A stretch of 64,000 nt of DNA, taken from Bacteroidota bacterium. Lineage in GTDB: Bacteria > Bacteroidota > Bacteroidia > B-17B0 > Aurantibacillaceae. The position numbers were made by a program, and so were the translations under genes. This document shows, one piece after another, positions 9,653 through 17,859 of this stretch (position 1 is the first letter of the stretch; each line of letters starts with the position of its first letter). The notes under the pieces were generated by a model. That model had not been told where the DNA came from. It worked only from the letters and a program-made list of their open reading frames with translations, and searched no databases. The DNA lies in contig JADBXZ010000051.1 of NCBI GenBank assembly GCA_020403265.1, forward strand, positions 93,839 to 157,838, given 5' to 3'.

Positions 9653-11191
9653 CTACCTCACCAATACCACAAATTCTTTGTAAACTTTTTTGGTGCCATC
9701 TAGTTGGGTTACTTCTATTAAATAATAATAAGTGCCGCTTGGTAAAAGCCCCTCTCCCGTCTCCCCATGGGGGAGAAGCAGGCCTTTGTGGGCTTTGCCA
9801 TCCCATATCAGGCTTCGACTCCGCTCAGCCTGACTGCCTTGTTCATTGCTGCTTGTACTGTATAACTCACTGCCCCAGCGGTTAAAAACGGTTAATTTAG
9901 CACTTTGTGCAAAGGGTATAGTAATTATTAATTGCTCGTTTATGCCATCACCGTTGGGACTAAAGGCTTGTGGCAATTGTAGTTTACAATTATCTACCAA
10001 CACTTCAACCGTGCTTGTTGTGGTAATGGCACACTCTTGTTTATTTAATGTGTAGGTGATGGTGCTAAACGGTTGGGCAATGGGTTGCGGACAATTAAAA
10101 CAACTTAAATGATTAATGGGCTGCCAAGTGTAAGTAGTAAAACTGTTAGCATCATTAATACCCAATTGCACCTGATCGTTAACGCAAATTAATTGTTTAG
10201 TACCGGCGTTGGCAGTATTTGTTCCGGTAATTACATTTATATAAACACTATCGATAGTCGTTGCGCTGCATTGTTGCTTAGTTAAATAATATTTAATACT
10301 ATTACTTGCGGTTATAATTGGATTTGGGCAATATACACAACTTAAACCAACTGTTGGTTGCCATTGGTAAGTGGCATCTTCAGTACTATCTGTACCTAAT
10401 GTATAAGTTGAACTAGGGCAAATACTTATTGTTTTTTGTTGTGCCGCTTTAGCAGGGTTTATTTCTATTACTGATACGTCGTCCAAGTAATAATATGCAG
10501 CGTCTTCATTTATTACTCCAATTAATGGTTTTATAATTTCAATATTTGTATTAACATTTCTTCTAAAATTTCCAATTGAGATATGTTTTTCATTTCCGCT
10601 TGCTAAATAATTAAATTGAATTTTCTGCCAATTTAAAGTGTCTTTTGCAATTAAAGAGTTTTCTAAATATGGAGTTGTAAACAAAAAAGTATTTAAAGGA
10701 TTTGGTATCGGGTAATAAGTTTTAATCGAATCTTGGTTAAAATAAACTCCAATGTTACTAGTTGCAATTCTACTTCTTTCGGCAAGCGAAATATAAAATG
10801 TTACACAATATTGTTTTTGAGGCTTCAACTTCAATATTTCTACTGCCACGTGTTCCCTGAATTCTAAGGTATTATCGAATAGAAAAAAACCAATATATGC
10901 ATTACCTGTCCTAGGTATTTGTTTTCCATAATAATTATTTGGAACGCCTAATAAGGAATTAGTTGCACATGAATTAAAATAATCAGGACTACTAATATAA
11001 TCTACTCTGTACCAATTTTCACAACTACTAATTTGACCAAGCTGTCCAATCCCTTGCGGGCACTGATATTTTTTTTCGAATGATGGGTTATATACCATAT
11101 TATTAGATACTTGAGCACCCATACTTAAAATCGAAAAAAGCAAACCAAAAATGATTGGTTTGCTTTTTAGTATTAATTCGAATAATTTCAT
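9653..11191 (-). CDS. T9SS type B (gliding-motility-type) surface protein
   Basis: 512 residues from the ATG at 11191, which begins a signal peptide (KLFELILKSKPIIFGLLFSILSMGAQ). An N-terminal beta-rich domain follows (NMVYNPSFEKKYQCP..., common in Bacteroidota surface proteins). Two Cys-containing repeats share the pattern YxWQPxxxLSCxxCPxP. The C-terminal type B sorting domain runs from FSPNGDGINEQ through VFNRWGSELY to KEFVVLVR. The frame is open further upstream to 11668, but that part is a separate sorting-domain remnant, so the signal peptide sets the start. Two palindromic repeats lie in frame in the sorting domain, giving the unusual AERSRSL and LLLPHGETGEGLL stretches. Confidence 0.8.
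   Translation of the reverse strand: MKLFELILKSKPIIFGLLFSILSMGAQVSNNMVYNPSFEKKYQCPQGIGQLGQISSCENWYRVDYISSPDYFNSCATNSLLGVPNNYYGKQIPRTGNAYIGFFLFDNTLEFREHVAVEILKLKPQKQYCVTFYISLAERSRIATSNIGVYFNQDSIKTYYPIPNPLNTFLFTTPYLENSLIAKDTLNWQKIQFNYLASGNEKHISIGNFRRNVNTNIEIIKPLIGVINEDAAYYYLDDVSVIEINPAKAAQQKTISICPSSTYTLGTDSTEDATYQWQPTVGLSCVYCPNPIITASNSIKYYLTKQQCSATTIDSVYINVITGTNTANAGTKQLICVNDQVQLGINDANSFTTYTWQPINHLSCFNCPQPIAQPFSTITYTLNKQECAITTTSTVEVLVDNCKLQLPQAFSPNGDGINEQLIITIPFAQSAKLTVFNRWGSELYSTSSNEQGSQAERSRSLIWDGKAHKGLLLPHGETGEGLLPSGTYYYLIEVTQLDGTKKVYKEFVVLVR
9761..9775. repeat. In-frame palindrome CTCCCCATGGGGGAG
   Basis: A 15-nt near-perfect palindrome, far more GC-rich than its surroundings. It encodes part of LLLPHGETGEGLL, inserted just before the conserved LPSGTYYYLI strand of the type B sorting domain. 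The duplicated-looking GLL on each side suggests an insertion that kept the frame. Confidence 0.5.
9809..9832. repeat. In-frame 24-bp palindrome sharing the MITE hairpin core
   Basis: Arms CAGGC/GCCTG flank the 15-nt core CTTCGACTCCGCTCA. This core is identical to the second hairpin core of the MITE copy at 39532-39658. On the coding (minus) strand it gives QAERSRSL between the VFNRWG and IWDGK motifs of the sorting domain, where family members normally have a short loop. Confidence 0.65.
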
Positions 11192-11668
11192 TTTAAAAAA
11201 ATTACTTATTGATAAGTACTTTTCTGTTTTTATTAAATTATTGTCTTTAACAATTTTATATATGTATGAACCTGAACTTAAGTTTATTAAACTTAATTTA
11301 GTTTCACTATTTAATTTACTTTCTAAAACCAGTTGCCCTAAAATGGTATATAATTGTATACTTGCTCCTTCTAACTCTGTGGTTATTGTAATTTCATTAC
11401 TTGCCGGATTTGGGAACACAGCAGTATTATATCCCTTTGCTAAATCATTCTCATTTGCATTAGCTCCCGTATTGGCTAATCTACTGCCACTGCCTGGAGG
11501 TGTTGGTGGAGTGGCCAATTCACAAGGGTTGCTATAATAAGTACTATCATCAAAATAACGCAATAAACCACGGGCTTGGTAAACTGCAGTACCTTCGGTA
11601 TATGGGCAAAGTTGTTCTAACACCATTAGTTTTAAATTTTCTAATGCGCTTAAAGTAATTAAGGTCAT
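11192..11668 (-). pseudogene. Remnant of a T9SS type A protein, fused in frame to the next gene
   Basis: About 159 codons whose last 80 or so form a type A sorting domain (VFPNPASNEITITTE ... YTILGQLV ... SGSYIYKI ... KTEKYLSI). It has no signal peptide and no passenger domain, so only the 3' end of a gene survives. The frame has no stop and runs into the signal peptide of the following gene. In the neighbouring frame the end reads LINK-stop (TAA at 11204-11202), a natural end for such a domain, so a one-base deletion near 11218 is the simplest explanation. A TAAATTTG at 11700-11693 could be a chance promoter match. Confidence 0.6.
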
Positions 11669-11787
11669 TTAATTTTTCTCCATGTTGCATAACAAATTTA
11701 ACACAAAATACCAAACTTGCAAATTATTGGCACAAGAACAAGAATTTAGTGATATTTCAAAGACATCATACTAATAATAACCATTAG

Positions 11788-11964
11788 TTTGTTTTCAAAG
11801 ACCTCTGCTTTCAAATCATTACGTCCCCATCTTGTATTTGCCCCTGCTTAAAATTTGCTGTAAGAGGTTACTGCAAAGTTAATAAGTGTAATGCCGATTT
11901 TGATAATGCTAAATACCTGACCGTCGTTAATAAGTCTTCATTCGAAAAATTTAAGCGCAATTAG
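11788..11964 (+). pseudogene. Short Cys-rich gene fragment without a start codon
   Basis: This lies in the 456-bp gap between 11669 and 12124. An open frame of 58 codons begins directly after a stop, has no ATG, GTG or TTG, and ends with TAG. It reads as real protein: a Cys-rich stretch (SCICPCLKFAVRGYCKVNKC), then NADFDNAKYLTVVNKSSFEKFKR. I do not recognise the family. It looks like the 3' end of a lost gene. The rest of the gap holds a 9-bp-stem hairpin at 12111-12132, straddling the ribD stop, and nothing else I can support. Confidence 0.35.
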
Positions 11965-12124
11965 ACATTAGAAGTCAATTATTTTTTATAAACTATCTGT
12001 GTTATTGCAGGTAAACCCTAACCAAAGGTCAGCACAGGCTCCGATTTAGTGATCCTTAGCGATTCTTTCATTATTTATAAGTTTGAAACGCTAACCAACT
12101 TCCATCGCAGGCAGTTGAATGCTT

Positions 12125-13117
12125 TCAACTGCTACTTAGGGTTAAAATTGGCGCCTTTATCCCATTACCAAAAAATAAATTTGTATTCGTAAATACTTTT
12201 GTTTCGTCGTAATTACCTGAATCAATAAAACTTTGAAGCAGTTTAGCACCTCCCTCCACAATTACACTTTGGATTCCTAAATCATGCAAACAACTGTTTA
12301 GTTCCTTAAAAAAATTATTCCCAAAATCTATTTTAAGGTAAGTATGTAAACCTTCTTGTTTGTTATAGGAGGCATTGAGTATAATAGTTCTTGACGCGTT
12401 ATTATATACCTTATGTGTCTTTGGAACCTCTAAATCACGATCAAGAACAATGCGAATAGGATTCTTGCCTTTTACCAACCGCGCAGTTAATTCAGGATTA
12501 TCCCACAGAGCTGTATTTTTACCAACCATAATTGCCATTTCGCCGGCTCTTAACTGATGAGAGGCGATTTGTTGTGCTTCGTCTCCAATTAAATTTTCGT
12601 TTCTGTTTTCCGGAATCGGCCATCGGCTTATAAAGCCATCAGTCGTTTGTGCCCATTTTAAGATATAATAGGGTCTCTTTTTTACGTGAAATGTAAAGAA
12701 GCGTTTATTAAGTTCTAAACCTTCTTTTTCCAACACACCGGTTACCACCTCAACGCCCGCATTTCGTAATTTTTTAATGCCCTTGCCTGCTACTAAAGGA
12801 TTAGGATCTAGATTACAAATTACAACTTTATTAAAACCCTTCTGCACAATTAAATCTGCACAGGGTGGTGTTTTACCAAAGTGGCTGCATGGTTCAAGCG
12901 TAACAAATAAGGTGCATTCCTCAGGTTTTATAGTTGGTGAGAGATGATTGATAGCATTAACTTCTGCATGTGCCTCGCCAAATTTTTCATGAAAACCACT
13001 TGAAACTACTTCCCCGTTATGTACAATAACACAGCCTACCATTGGGTTTGGCTGTACATTGGGCCAACCCTGAGCCGCTAAATTCAAGGCTTTTTGCATC
13101 AAAAAACTGTTGTCCAC
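12125..13117 (-). CDS. ribD: Riboflavin biosynthesis protein RibD
   Basis: A bifunctional enzyme that deaminates the pyrimidine made from GTP by RibA and then reduces its ribosyl side chain. Residues 1-145 form the deaminase with zinc motif HAE (50-52) and PCSHFGKTPPC (76-86). Residues 150-330 form the reductase (YYILKWAQTTDGFISR, NPIRIVLDRDLEVP, VIVEGGAKLL). The 330-residue length is slightly short for the family, and the end (ILTLSSS) lies in a hairpin. Start is GTG at 13117; an ATG at codon 7 is an alternative. It is divergent from ffh. Confidence 0.95.
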   Translation of the reverse strand: MDNSFLMQKALNLAAQGWPNVQPNPMVGCVIVHNGEVVSSGFHEKFGEAHAEVNAINHLSPTIKPEECTLFVTLEPCSHFGKTPPCADLIVQKGFNKVVICNLDPNPLVAGKGIKKLRNAGVEVVTGVLEKEGLELNKRFFTFHVKKRPYYILKWAQTTDGFISRWPIPENRNENLIGDEAQQIASHQLRAGEMAIMVGKNTALWDNPELTARLVKGKNPIRIVLDRDLEVPKTHKVYNNASRTIILNASYNKQEGLHTYLKIDFGNNFFKELNSCLHDLGIQSVIVEGGAKLLQSFIDSGNYDETKVFTNTNLFFGNGIKAPILTLSSS

Positions 13118-13144
13118 GATACTTCAAAATTAAGGTAATTTATT

Positions 13145-13152
13145 TATCTTTG
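13145..13152 (+). promoter_or_regulatory. -7 promoter element TATCTTTG for ffh
   Basis: An exact match to the Bacteroidota TAnnTTTG consensus, ending 21 bp before the ffh ATG. It supports the start at 13174 rather than an upstream in-frame codon that would overlap ribD. Confidence 0.65.
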
Positions 13153-13173
13153 TTATCCAAATTCTATTTAAAA

Positions 13174-14529
13174 ATGTTTGATAACCTACAAGATAAGCTA
13201 GACAGAGCTTTAAAAACCTTAAAAGGTCAGGGCAAGATTACAGAAATCAACGTTGCAGAAACACTGAAAGAAGTACGTAAGGCTTTATTAGACGCCGATG
13301 TTAACTATAAAGTAGCCAAACAGTTTACTGATACCGTTAAGGAAAAAGCGTTGGGGCAAAACGTTTTAACCAGCGTGTCCCCGGGTCAATTATTAGTAAA
13401 GATTACGCATGATGAACTTGCCGTTCTCATGGGTGGTACCAAAGAAGATATTTACCTTGGCGGAAACCCAACCATTATTTTAATGAGTGGATTACAGGGT
13501 AGCGGTAAAACAACCTTTACCGGTAAATTAGCCAATTATTTAAAAACCAAAAAAGGTAAAAACCCTTTAATGGTTGCCTGCGACGTTTATCGTCCGGCTG
13601 CGATTGATCAATTGCATGTTTTAGGAGAGCAGATTGGGGTTAGTGTATTTAGCAATAAAGAAGAAAAAAATCCTATCAAAATTGCAGAAGCCGCCATTAA
13701 ACAAGCTAAAGAAAATGGTAACTCTGTAGTTTTAATAGATACTGCGGGTCGTTTAGCTGTTGATGAACAAATGATGAATGAAATTTCGGATCTTAAAAAA
13801 GTAATTAAGCCGAATGAAATTTTATTTGTTGTAGATAGCATGACCGGACAGGATGCCGTTAATACAGCAAAAGCATTTAACGATCGTCTTGATTTTGATG
13901 GTGTTATTTTAACCAAATTAGATGGTGATACACGTGGTGGTGCGGCACTTTCAATTAAAAGTGTAGTTAATAAACCAATTAAATTTATTGGTACAGGCGA
14001 AAAAATGGAAGCTCTGGATGTGTTTTATCCTGAAAGGATGGCTGACCGGATCTTGGGGATGGGTGACGTTGTAACCTTAGTTGAAAGAGCACAAGAACAA
14101 TTTAACGAAGAAGAAGCGCGTAAACTCAATAAAAAAATTGCTACCAATAAATTTGATTTTAATGACTTTTTAGCTCAATTAAATCAAATTAAAAAAATGG
14201 GTAACGTAAAAGATTTGATGGGTATGATTCCGGGTGTAGGCAAAGCCATAAAGGATGTTGATATTAATGACGATGCGTTTAAAGGCATTGAAGCAATTAT
14301 TTTTAGCATGACACCAAGTGAAAGAGGAAATCCGGATTTAATTAACGGCAGCAGAAGACAACGCATTGCCAAAGGTAGTGGACAGGGCATACAGGAAGTT
14401 AATAAACTATTAAAACAATTTGAAGACACTCGTAAAATGATGCGCATGATGAACGACAAAAATGCAATGTCAAAATTAATGCGTAATATGCCTAAAGGCA
14501 TGATGGGTGGCGGAATGCCGAAGATGTAA
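13174..14529 (+). CDS. ffh: Signal recognition particle protein Ffh
   Basis: The SRP GTPase that binds signal sequences and 4.5S RNA and delivers ribosomes to FtsY. 451 residues: N domain (FDNLQDKLDRALKTLKGQG), G domain with GLQGSGKTT near 105-113, DTAGR, TKLDGDTRGGA and the closing FIGTGEK. The Met-rich M domain ends in KMMRMMNDKN...GMMGGGMPKM. The start was chosen at the family-typical MFDNLQ, preceded by a good promoter. It is followed after 13 bp by an M48 peptidase gene. Confidence 0.97.
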   Translation: MFDNLQDKLDRALKTLKGQGKITEINVAETLKEVRKALLDADVNYKVAKQFTDTVKEKALGQNVLTSVSPGQLLVKITHDELAVLMGGTKEDIYLGGNPTIILMSGLQGSGKTTFTGKLANYLKTKKGKNPLMVACDVYRPAAIDQLHVLGEQIGVSVFSNKEEKNPIKIAEAAIKQAKENGNSVVLIDTAGRLAVDEQMMNEISDLKKVIKPNEILFVVDSMTGQDAVNTAKAFNDRLDFDGVILTKLDGDTRGGAALSIKSVVNKPIKFIGTGEKMEALDVFYPERMADRILGMGDVVTLVERAQEQFNEEEARKLNKKIATNKFDFNDFLAQLNQIKKMGNVKDLMGMIPGVGKAIKDVDINDDAFKGIEAIIFSMTPSERGNPDLINGSRRQRIAKGSGQGIQEVNKLLKQFEDTRKMMRMMNDKNAMSKLMRNMPKGMMGGGMPKM

Positions 14530-14542
14530 TTAAGAGTTATAA

Positions 14543-16513
14543 ATGAACCGAATTAAACAGTTAGCATTAGTTTGGGCGCTGATGTTGAATAATATCTCTT
14601 TTGGTCAGATTTTTAATGCTATTCCAATCACCTTTCCAGATTCGAACATTTTTAAAATTGACATAAATGAAACTGAGTACAAAGAAAATTTGTATAATAA
14701 GTATCGCAAAACCTTTTTGTTTAAAAATCGTTTAAATGATTTTATTGAAATCTCTGCTGAAGAAAAGTTAAAATGGAATACCAGTAATTTTCTTTATGAT
14801 ATTTATTATAAGGAAAATGCCTATCTGAAAAAAATTGTTGATGTATGCATTAATGAAAACAAAAGCGTAAAAGGCAATTATAAGGTCAACTTAATAAAGG
14901 ATGCCAGTATTAATGCTTTTACCATGGAAGATGAAACAATTTATACAAATATTGGTTTAGTAGCCCACTTAAATAATGAAGCTGAATTGGCCGCAGTATT
15001 TGCTCATGAAATTGGCCATGTTAATGAACAGCACTCGCAAAAAAGATTCAAGAAATACAGAAATTTAATTGTCTGGAGTATTTTCTTTCAATTAAGTCGC
15101 ACCTACGAACTTGGTGTTAAGTACCTATTAATAGCTAAATACTTTCACCATTTGCGCAAACAAGAAAAACAAAGTGATAATTATACAACTAATATTTTCA
15201 AACAAAATCACTACTCAATTAATGCGATTTTGGAAGTGGAAAAAACGTTTACTGAATTTGAGAAAAAAGAAAAAAATAAACTCGACTACAAAAAATACTC
15301 TGACTTATACCGAACACATCCAAAATCCTTTAAAAGATATAAACGTTTAAAAAAGCAAGTAAGGCATCTTAAACCCGAAGGGAGAGATAATTTTTTAGTA
15401 GACCCGGTTTACTTTCAAAAAATAAAGGATTTAGCAGTTTATGAGTCTGCTTTTTTAAATTTCAGAAATTCTGAATATTCTGCCTGTATAGAGCAGTGCT
15501 ATTATGAATATCTTAATAATAAAACTAATGAATTTTTTAAGTTGATGCTATATAAAGCCATTCATCGCAAAATACAATTGAATCCATCTATTATCAATAA
15601 AAATTTTATCACTAGCAATTATAAATTTTACAACAAAACAATTGATGAATGTTTAAATGAGGTTTATGGCTCTAAAATGAAAATTAACGATTCAAACAAA
15701 AAGTTACAATTAATTACTTGGAAGGATGCTGAAATTTACTTTTATAATGAATGTTTAAATGGCAGTAAAACATTAAGCTTATACGTTAATGCACAAACAG
15801 ACAGCATCAATAAACCAATAGTCCAACTATCAAAATTTGAAGGTTATTTAATCCATCAAATGAAAGCAATCACCCCTTCTGAAGAAAAAGTAAGAATACC
15901 GGTTATTTGTAACAGGATTTATGAAAAAAGAATGTTAGGTAAAACTGTACTAAACAATACAGCAGCGGGATCAGAACACTACGCTACTATAAGTAACTTT
16001 ATTTCTAATTTAAACAGCGAATACAAATCAAAAATAGACTCCATTTTTCGTTTCATTGTAAAAGATTCTTTAAACAACTATGATCAAGAAATGCTTCAAC
16101 CTAAATTGGATGAAATTTCATACAAAGCCATCAATGCTCAATTTGATGATGCCACTGAAAAACAAATCAGACGATTCATTTTTAGAACAAAAAATCAGCA
16201 CAAAGCCGTTCAGGTTAACCTTAAAGAATATTTTCCGGATTTATATGTTTATGCTGCCAATCACCATACCAATTTAATGATCATTTACGATCTTATTTTG
16301 CCATACAGAAACGTGATTTCGAATAATGGTGGCTATAAACAATATAATTTTAATATCAATTATTTAATAATAGATTTTAAAAACAATATCATTCAACCAA
16401 AAATATACAGATCGGATTTTACTTTCGTTAACCCTGCAGCCTGTAGCATTATAATGGATGATTTTTTAAACTACTTAACAAAAATGGTACAAGAATTTAG
16501 AAATAATCGTTAA
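14543..16513 (+). CDS. Secreted M48-family zinc metallopeptidase
   Basis: 656 residues with an N-terminal signal peptide (cleavage after NISFGQ). The zinc site is HEIGH at 155-159 within AAVFAHEIGHVNEQHS, and the likely third ligand is the Glu in KQEKQSDNY about 50 residues later, as in M48 peptidases. The C-terminal 400 residues are Lys/Asn-rich and not recognised. This suggests a periplasmic protease, perhaps in envelope protein quality control (inference from family). It lies 13 bp downstream of ffh and may be co-transcribed, although the two functions are not obviously linked. Confidence 0.8.
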   Translation: MNRIKQLALVWALMLNNISFGQIFNAIPITFPDSNIFKIDINETEYKENLYNKYRKTFLFKNRLNDFIEISAEEKLKWNTSNFLYDIYYKENAYLKKIVDVCINENKSVKGNYKVNLIKDASINAFTMEDETIYTNIGLVAHLNNEAELAAVFAHEIGHVNEQHSQKRFKKYRNLIVWSIFFQLSRTYELGVKYLLIAKYFHHLRKQEKQSDNYTTNIFKQNHYSINAILEVEKTFTEFEKKEKNKLDYKKYSDLYRTHPKSFKRYKRLKKQVRHLKPEGRDNFLVDPVYFQKIKDLAVYESAFLNFRNSEYSACIEQCYYEYLNNKTNEFFKLMLYKAIHRKIQLNPSIINKNFITSNYKFYNKTIDECLNEVYGSKMKINDSNKKLQLITWKDAEIYFYNECLNGSKTLSLYVNAQTDSINKPIVQLSKFEGYLIHQMKAITPSEEKVRIPVICNRIYEKRMLGKTVLNNTAAGSEHYATISNFISNLNSEYKSKIDSIFRFIVKDSLNNYDQEMLQPKLDEISYKAINAQFDDATEKQIRRFIFRTKNQHKAVQVNLKEYFPDLYVYAANHHTNLMIIYDLILPYRNVISNNGGYKQYNFNINYLIIDFKNNIIQPKIYRSDFTFVNPAACSIIMDDFLNYLTKMVQEFRNNR

Positions 16514-16586
16514 GACTTTTAAAACACTTAACAATATAGTTGCCACTAACATTAATCTTACAAACAATACATGTTACGAGACTAAA

Positions 16587-17339
16587 TTAATAACCATTGA
16601 ACCTCTTCTCTGCCTCATCCCAATTCACAACATTCCACCAAGCATTAATATAATCTTTTCTCTTGTTTTGATGTTTAAGGTAATAAGCATGTTCCCATAC
16701 ATCCAAAGCAAGAATTGGTTTTGCTACTGCCTCAAACTGAGTTGCTTCATCTATTTTCATCAAGGGATTGTCCTGATTAGCTGTTGTTACAATTTTTAAC
16801 TTGGAATTTTGAAGCACCAACCAACACCAGCCGCTCCCAAATATTTTAAGTGCAGTTTCTGAAAATTGGTTTTTAAATTCATCAACCGATTTAAATTCTT
16901 TTATTATAGCTTCAGTTAATTTTGCTTTAGGTATATTAATTTCACTTTTCGGATTTGGTTTTAATAAACTCCAAAATAGTGTGTGATTATAATGCCCGCC
17001 TAAATTATTTCGAATGGCAGCCTGCGTAAATCTATCAATATGTGTGCATTTAACTTCATCTGAACTAAGGTAATCAATGTTTGTACTTTTAATGGCATTC
17101 AATTTATCTATATAACCTTGATGATGCTTGGTGTAATGAATTTCCATTGTTTTGGCATCAATGTGTGGTTCTAACTCATCAAAACGATAATTTAATTTTG
17201 GAAGGGTAAATGCATTTTCACCAAGCGCGCTAAGCGCTTGTTCGGCTTTTTCAATTTTCTCTTGCCCAATTAAATTAGTTGCAATACTAGCTAAACCAAG
17301 CAAACCCGATTTTTTTAAAAAATCTCTTCTGTCCGACAT
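16587..17339 (-). CDS. Tat-exported Fe/Mn superoxide dismutase
   Basis: Converts superoxide to hydrogen peroxide and oxygen. Residues 1-28 carry a twin-arginine signal (DRRDFLKKSGLLGLASIATN). The SOD fold follows: MEIHYTKHHQGYIDKLN, NLGGHYNHTLFWSLLKP, GSGWCWLV and LDVWEHAYYLKHQNKR with the C-terminal metal ligands. The metal (Fe or Mn) cannot be set from sequence. A Tat signal predicts folding with metal in the cytoplasm, then a periplasmic location. Its start is 1 bp from the stop of the biotin-carrier gene, so the two are co-transcribed. Confidence 0.93.
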   Translation of the reverse strand: MSDRRDFLKKSGLLGLASIATNLIGQEKIEKAEQALSALGENAFTLPKLNYRFDELEPHIDAKTMEIHYTKHHQGYIDKLNAIKSTNIDYLSSDEVKCTHIDRFTQAAIRNNLGGHYNHTLFWSLLKPNPKSEINIPKAKLTEAIIKEFKSVDEFKNQFSETALKIFGSGWCWLVLQNSKLKIVTTANQDNPLMKIDEATQFEAVAKPILALDVWEHAYYLKHQNKRKDYINAWWNVVNWDEAEKRFNGY

Positions 17340-17340
17340 C

Positions 17341-17853
17341 TTAAAATTGTATTAAAACTTGATTCTTTTCAACCGCAGTGCCTTTAACAGCCACCACTTT
17401 TTTTACCTGCCCATCAGCTGAGGCTTTTAAACTATTTTCCATTTTCATTGCCTCAAGTATTAGTAATGTATCTCCTTTTTTCACCTCATCACCTTCCTTT
17501 ACTAAAATAGATAAAACCATTCCAGGCATTGGTGCTTTAACATCAGAAACTTTTTTTGCAGTTAAATTATCTAAGCCAAGATTTTTTAATAATTCATCAA
17601 ATTTATCTTTTAAACTTAGCGTGTATCGCACAGCGTTAATTTTCAAGACCATGGTCTTATCGTCTTGGTTAATTTTAATTACCTCAACATTATACGAATT
17701 ATTGTTGTAGATAAAATGAAACTGATGATCATTAATCTTGATAAAGTTGCCATTTACTTCTTTATCATTTAACATTCCTTCAAAAATAGTTCCATTCGTT
17801 TTTAAATCCGCTTTAAAACTCGTTCCGTTTTGATTTGTAACCGTGTAGCTCAT
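17341..17853 (-). CDS. Biotin carboxyl carrier protein of an acyl-CoA carboxylase
   Basis: 170 residues. The C-terminal 70 are a biotinyl domain with PMPGMV and the biotinylation motif EAMKMEN (Lys near 134). The N-terminal 95 residues are beta-rich (SYTVTNQNGTSFKADLKTNG...) and resemble the linker domain of carrier subunits in Bacteroidota acetyl- or propionyl-CoA carboxylases. The carboxylase and carboxyltransferase subunits are not in this window. It sits between a secreted-protein gene and sod in a leftward run starting at pepA. Confidence 0.88.
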   Translation of the reverse strand: MSYTVTNQNGTSFKADLKTNGTIFEGMLNDKEVNGNFIKINDHQFHFIYNNNSYNVEVIKINQDDKTMVLKINAVRYTLSLKDKFDELLKNLGLDNLTAKKVSDVKAPMPGMVLSILVKEGDEVKKGDTLLILEAMKMENSLKASADGQVKKVVAVKGTAVEKNQVLIQF

Positions 17854-17859
17854 GTTTAA

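Noticed and set aside
10764..10800. Third AERSR-like coding stretch (SLAERSRIATS) in the type B T9SS protein
   Set aside because: The DNA matches the palindrome core only loosely, does not form a hairpin, and the residues fit the normal strand of that N-terminal domain, so it is probably chance.
9653..11668. A single 671-residue T9SS protein
   Set aside because: It would place a sorting domain and then a signal peptide in mid-protein; two genes with a lost stop is the better reading.
13042..13173. Longer Ffh start overlapping ribD
   Set aside because: The extra 44 residues match nothing in Ffh, and a consensus promoter lies inside them.
16509..16532. GTTAAG/CTTAAC hairpin after the M48 gene as a terminator
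   Set aside because: Six AT-rich base pairs, no T-run, and the stem includes the stop codon; too weak to call.
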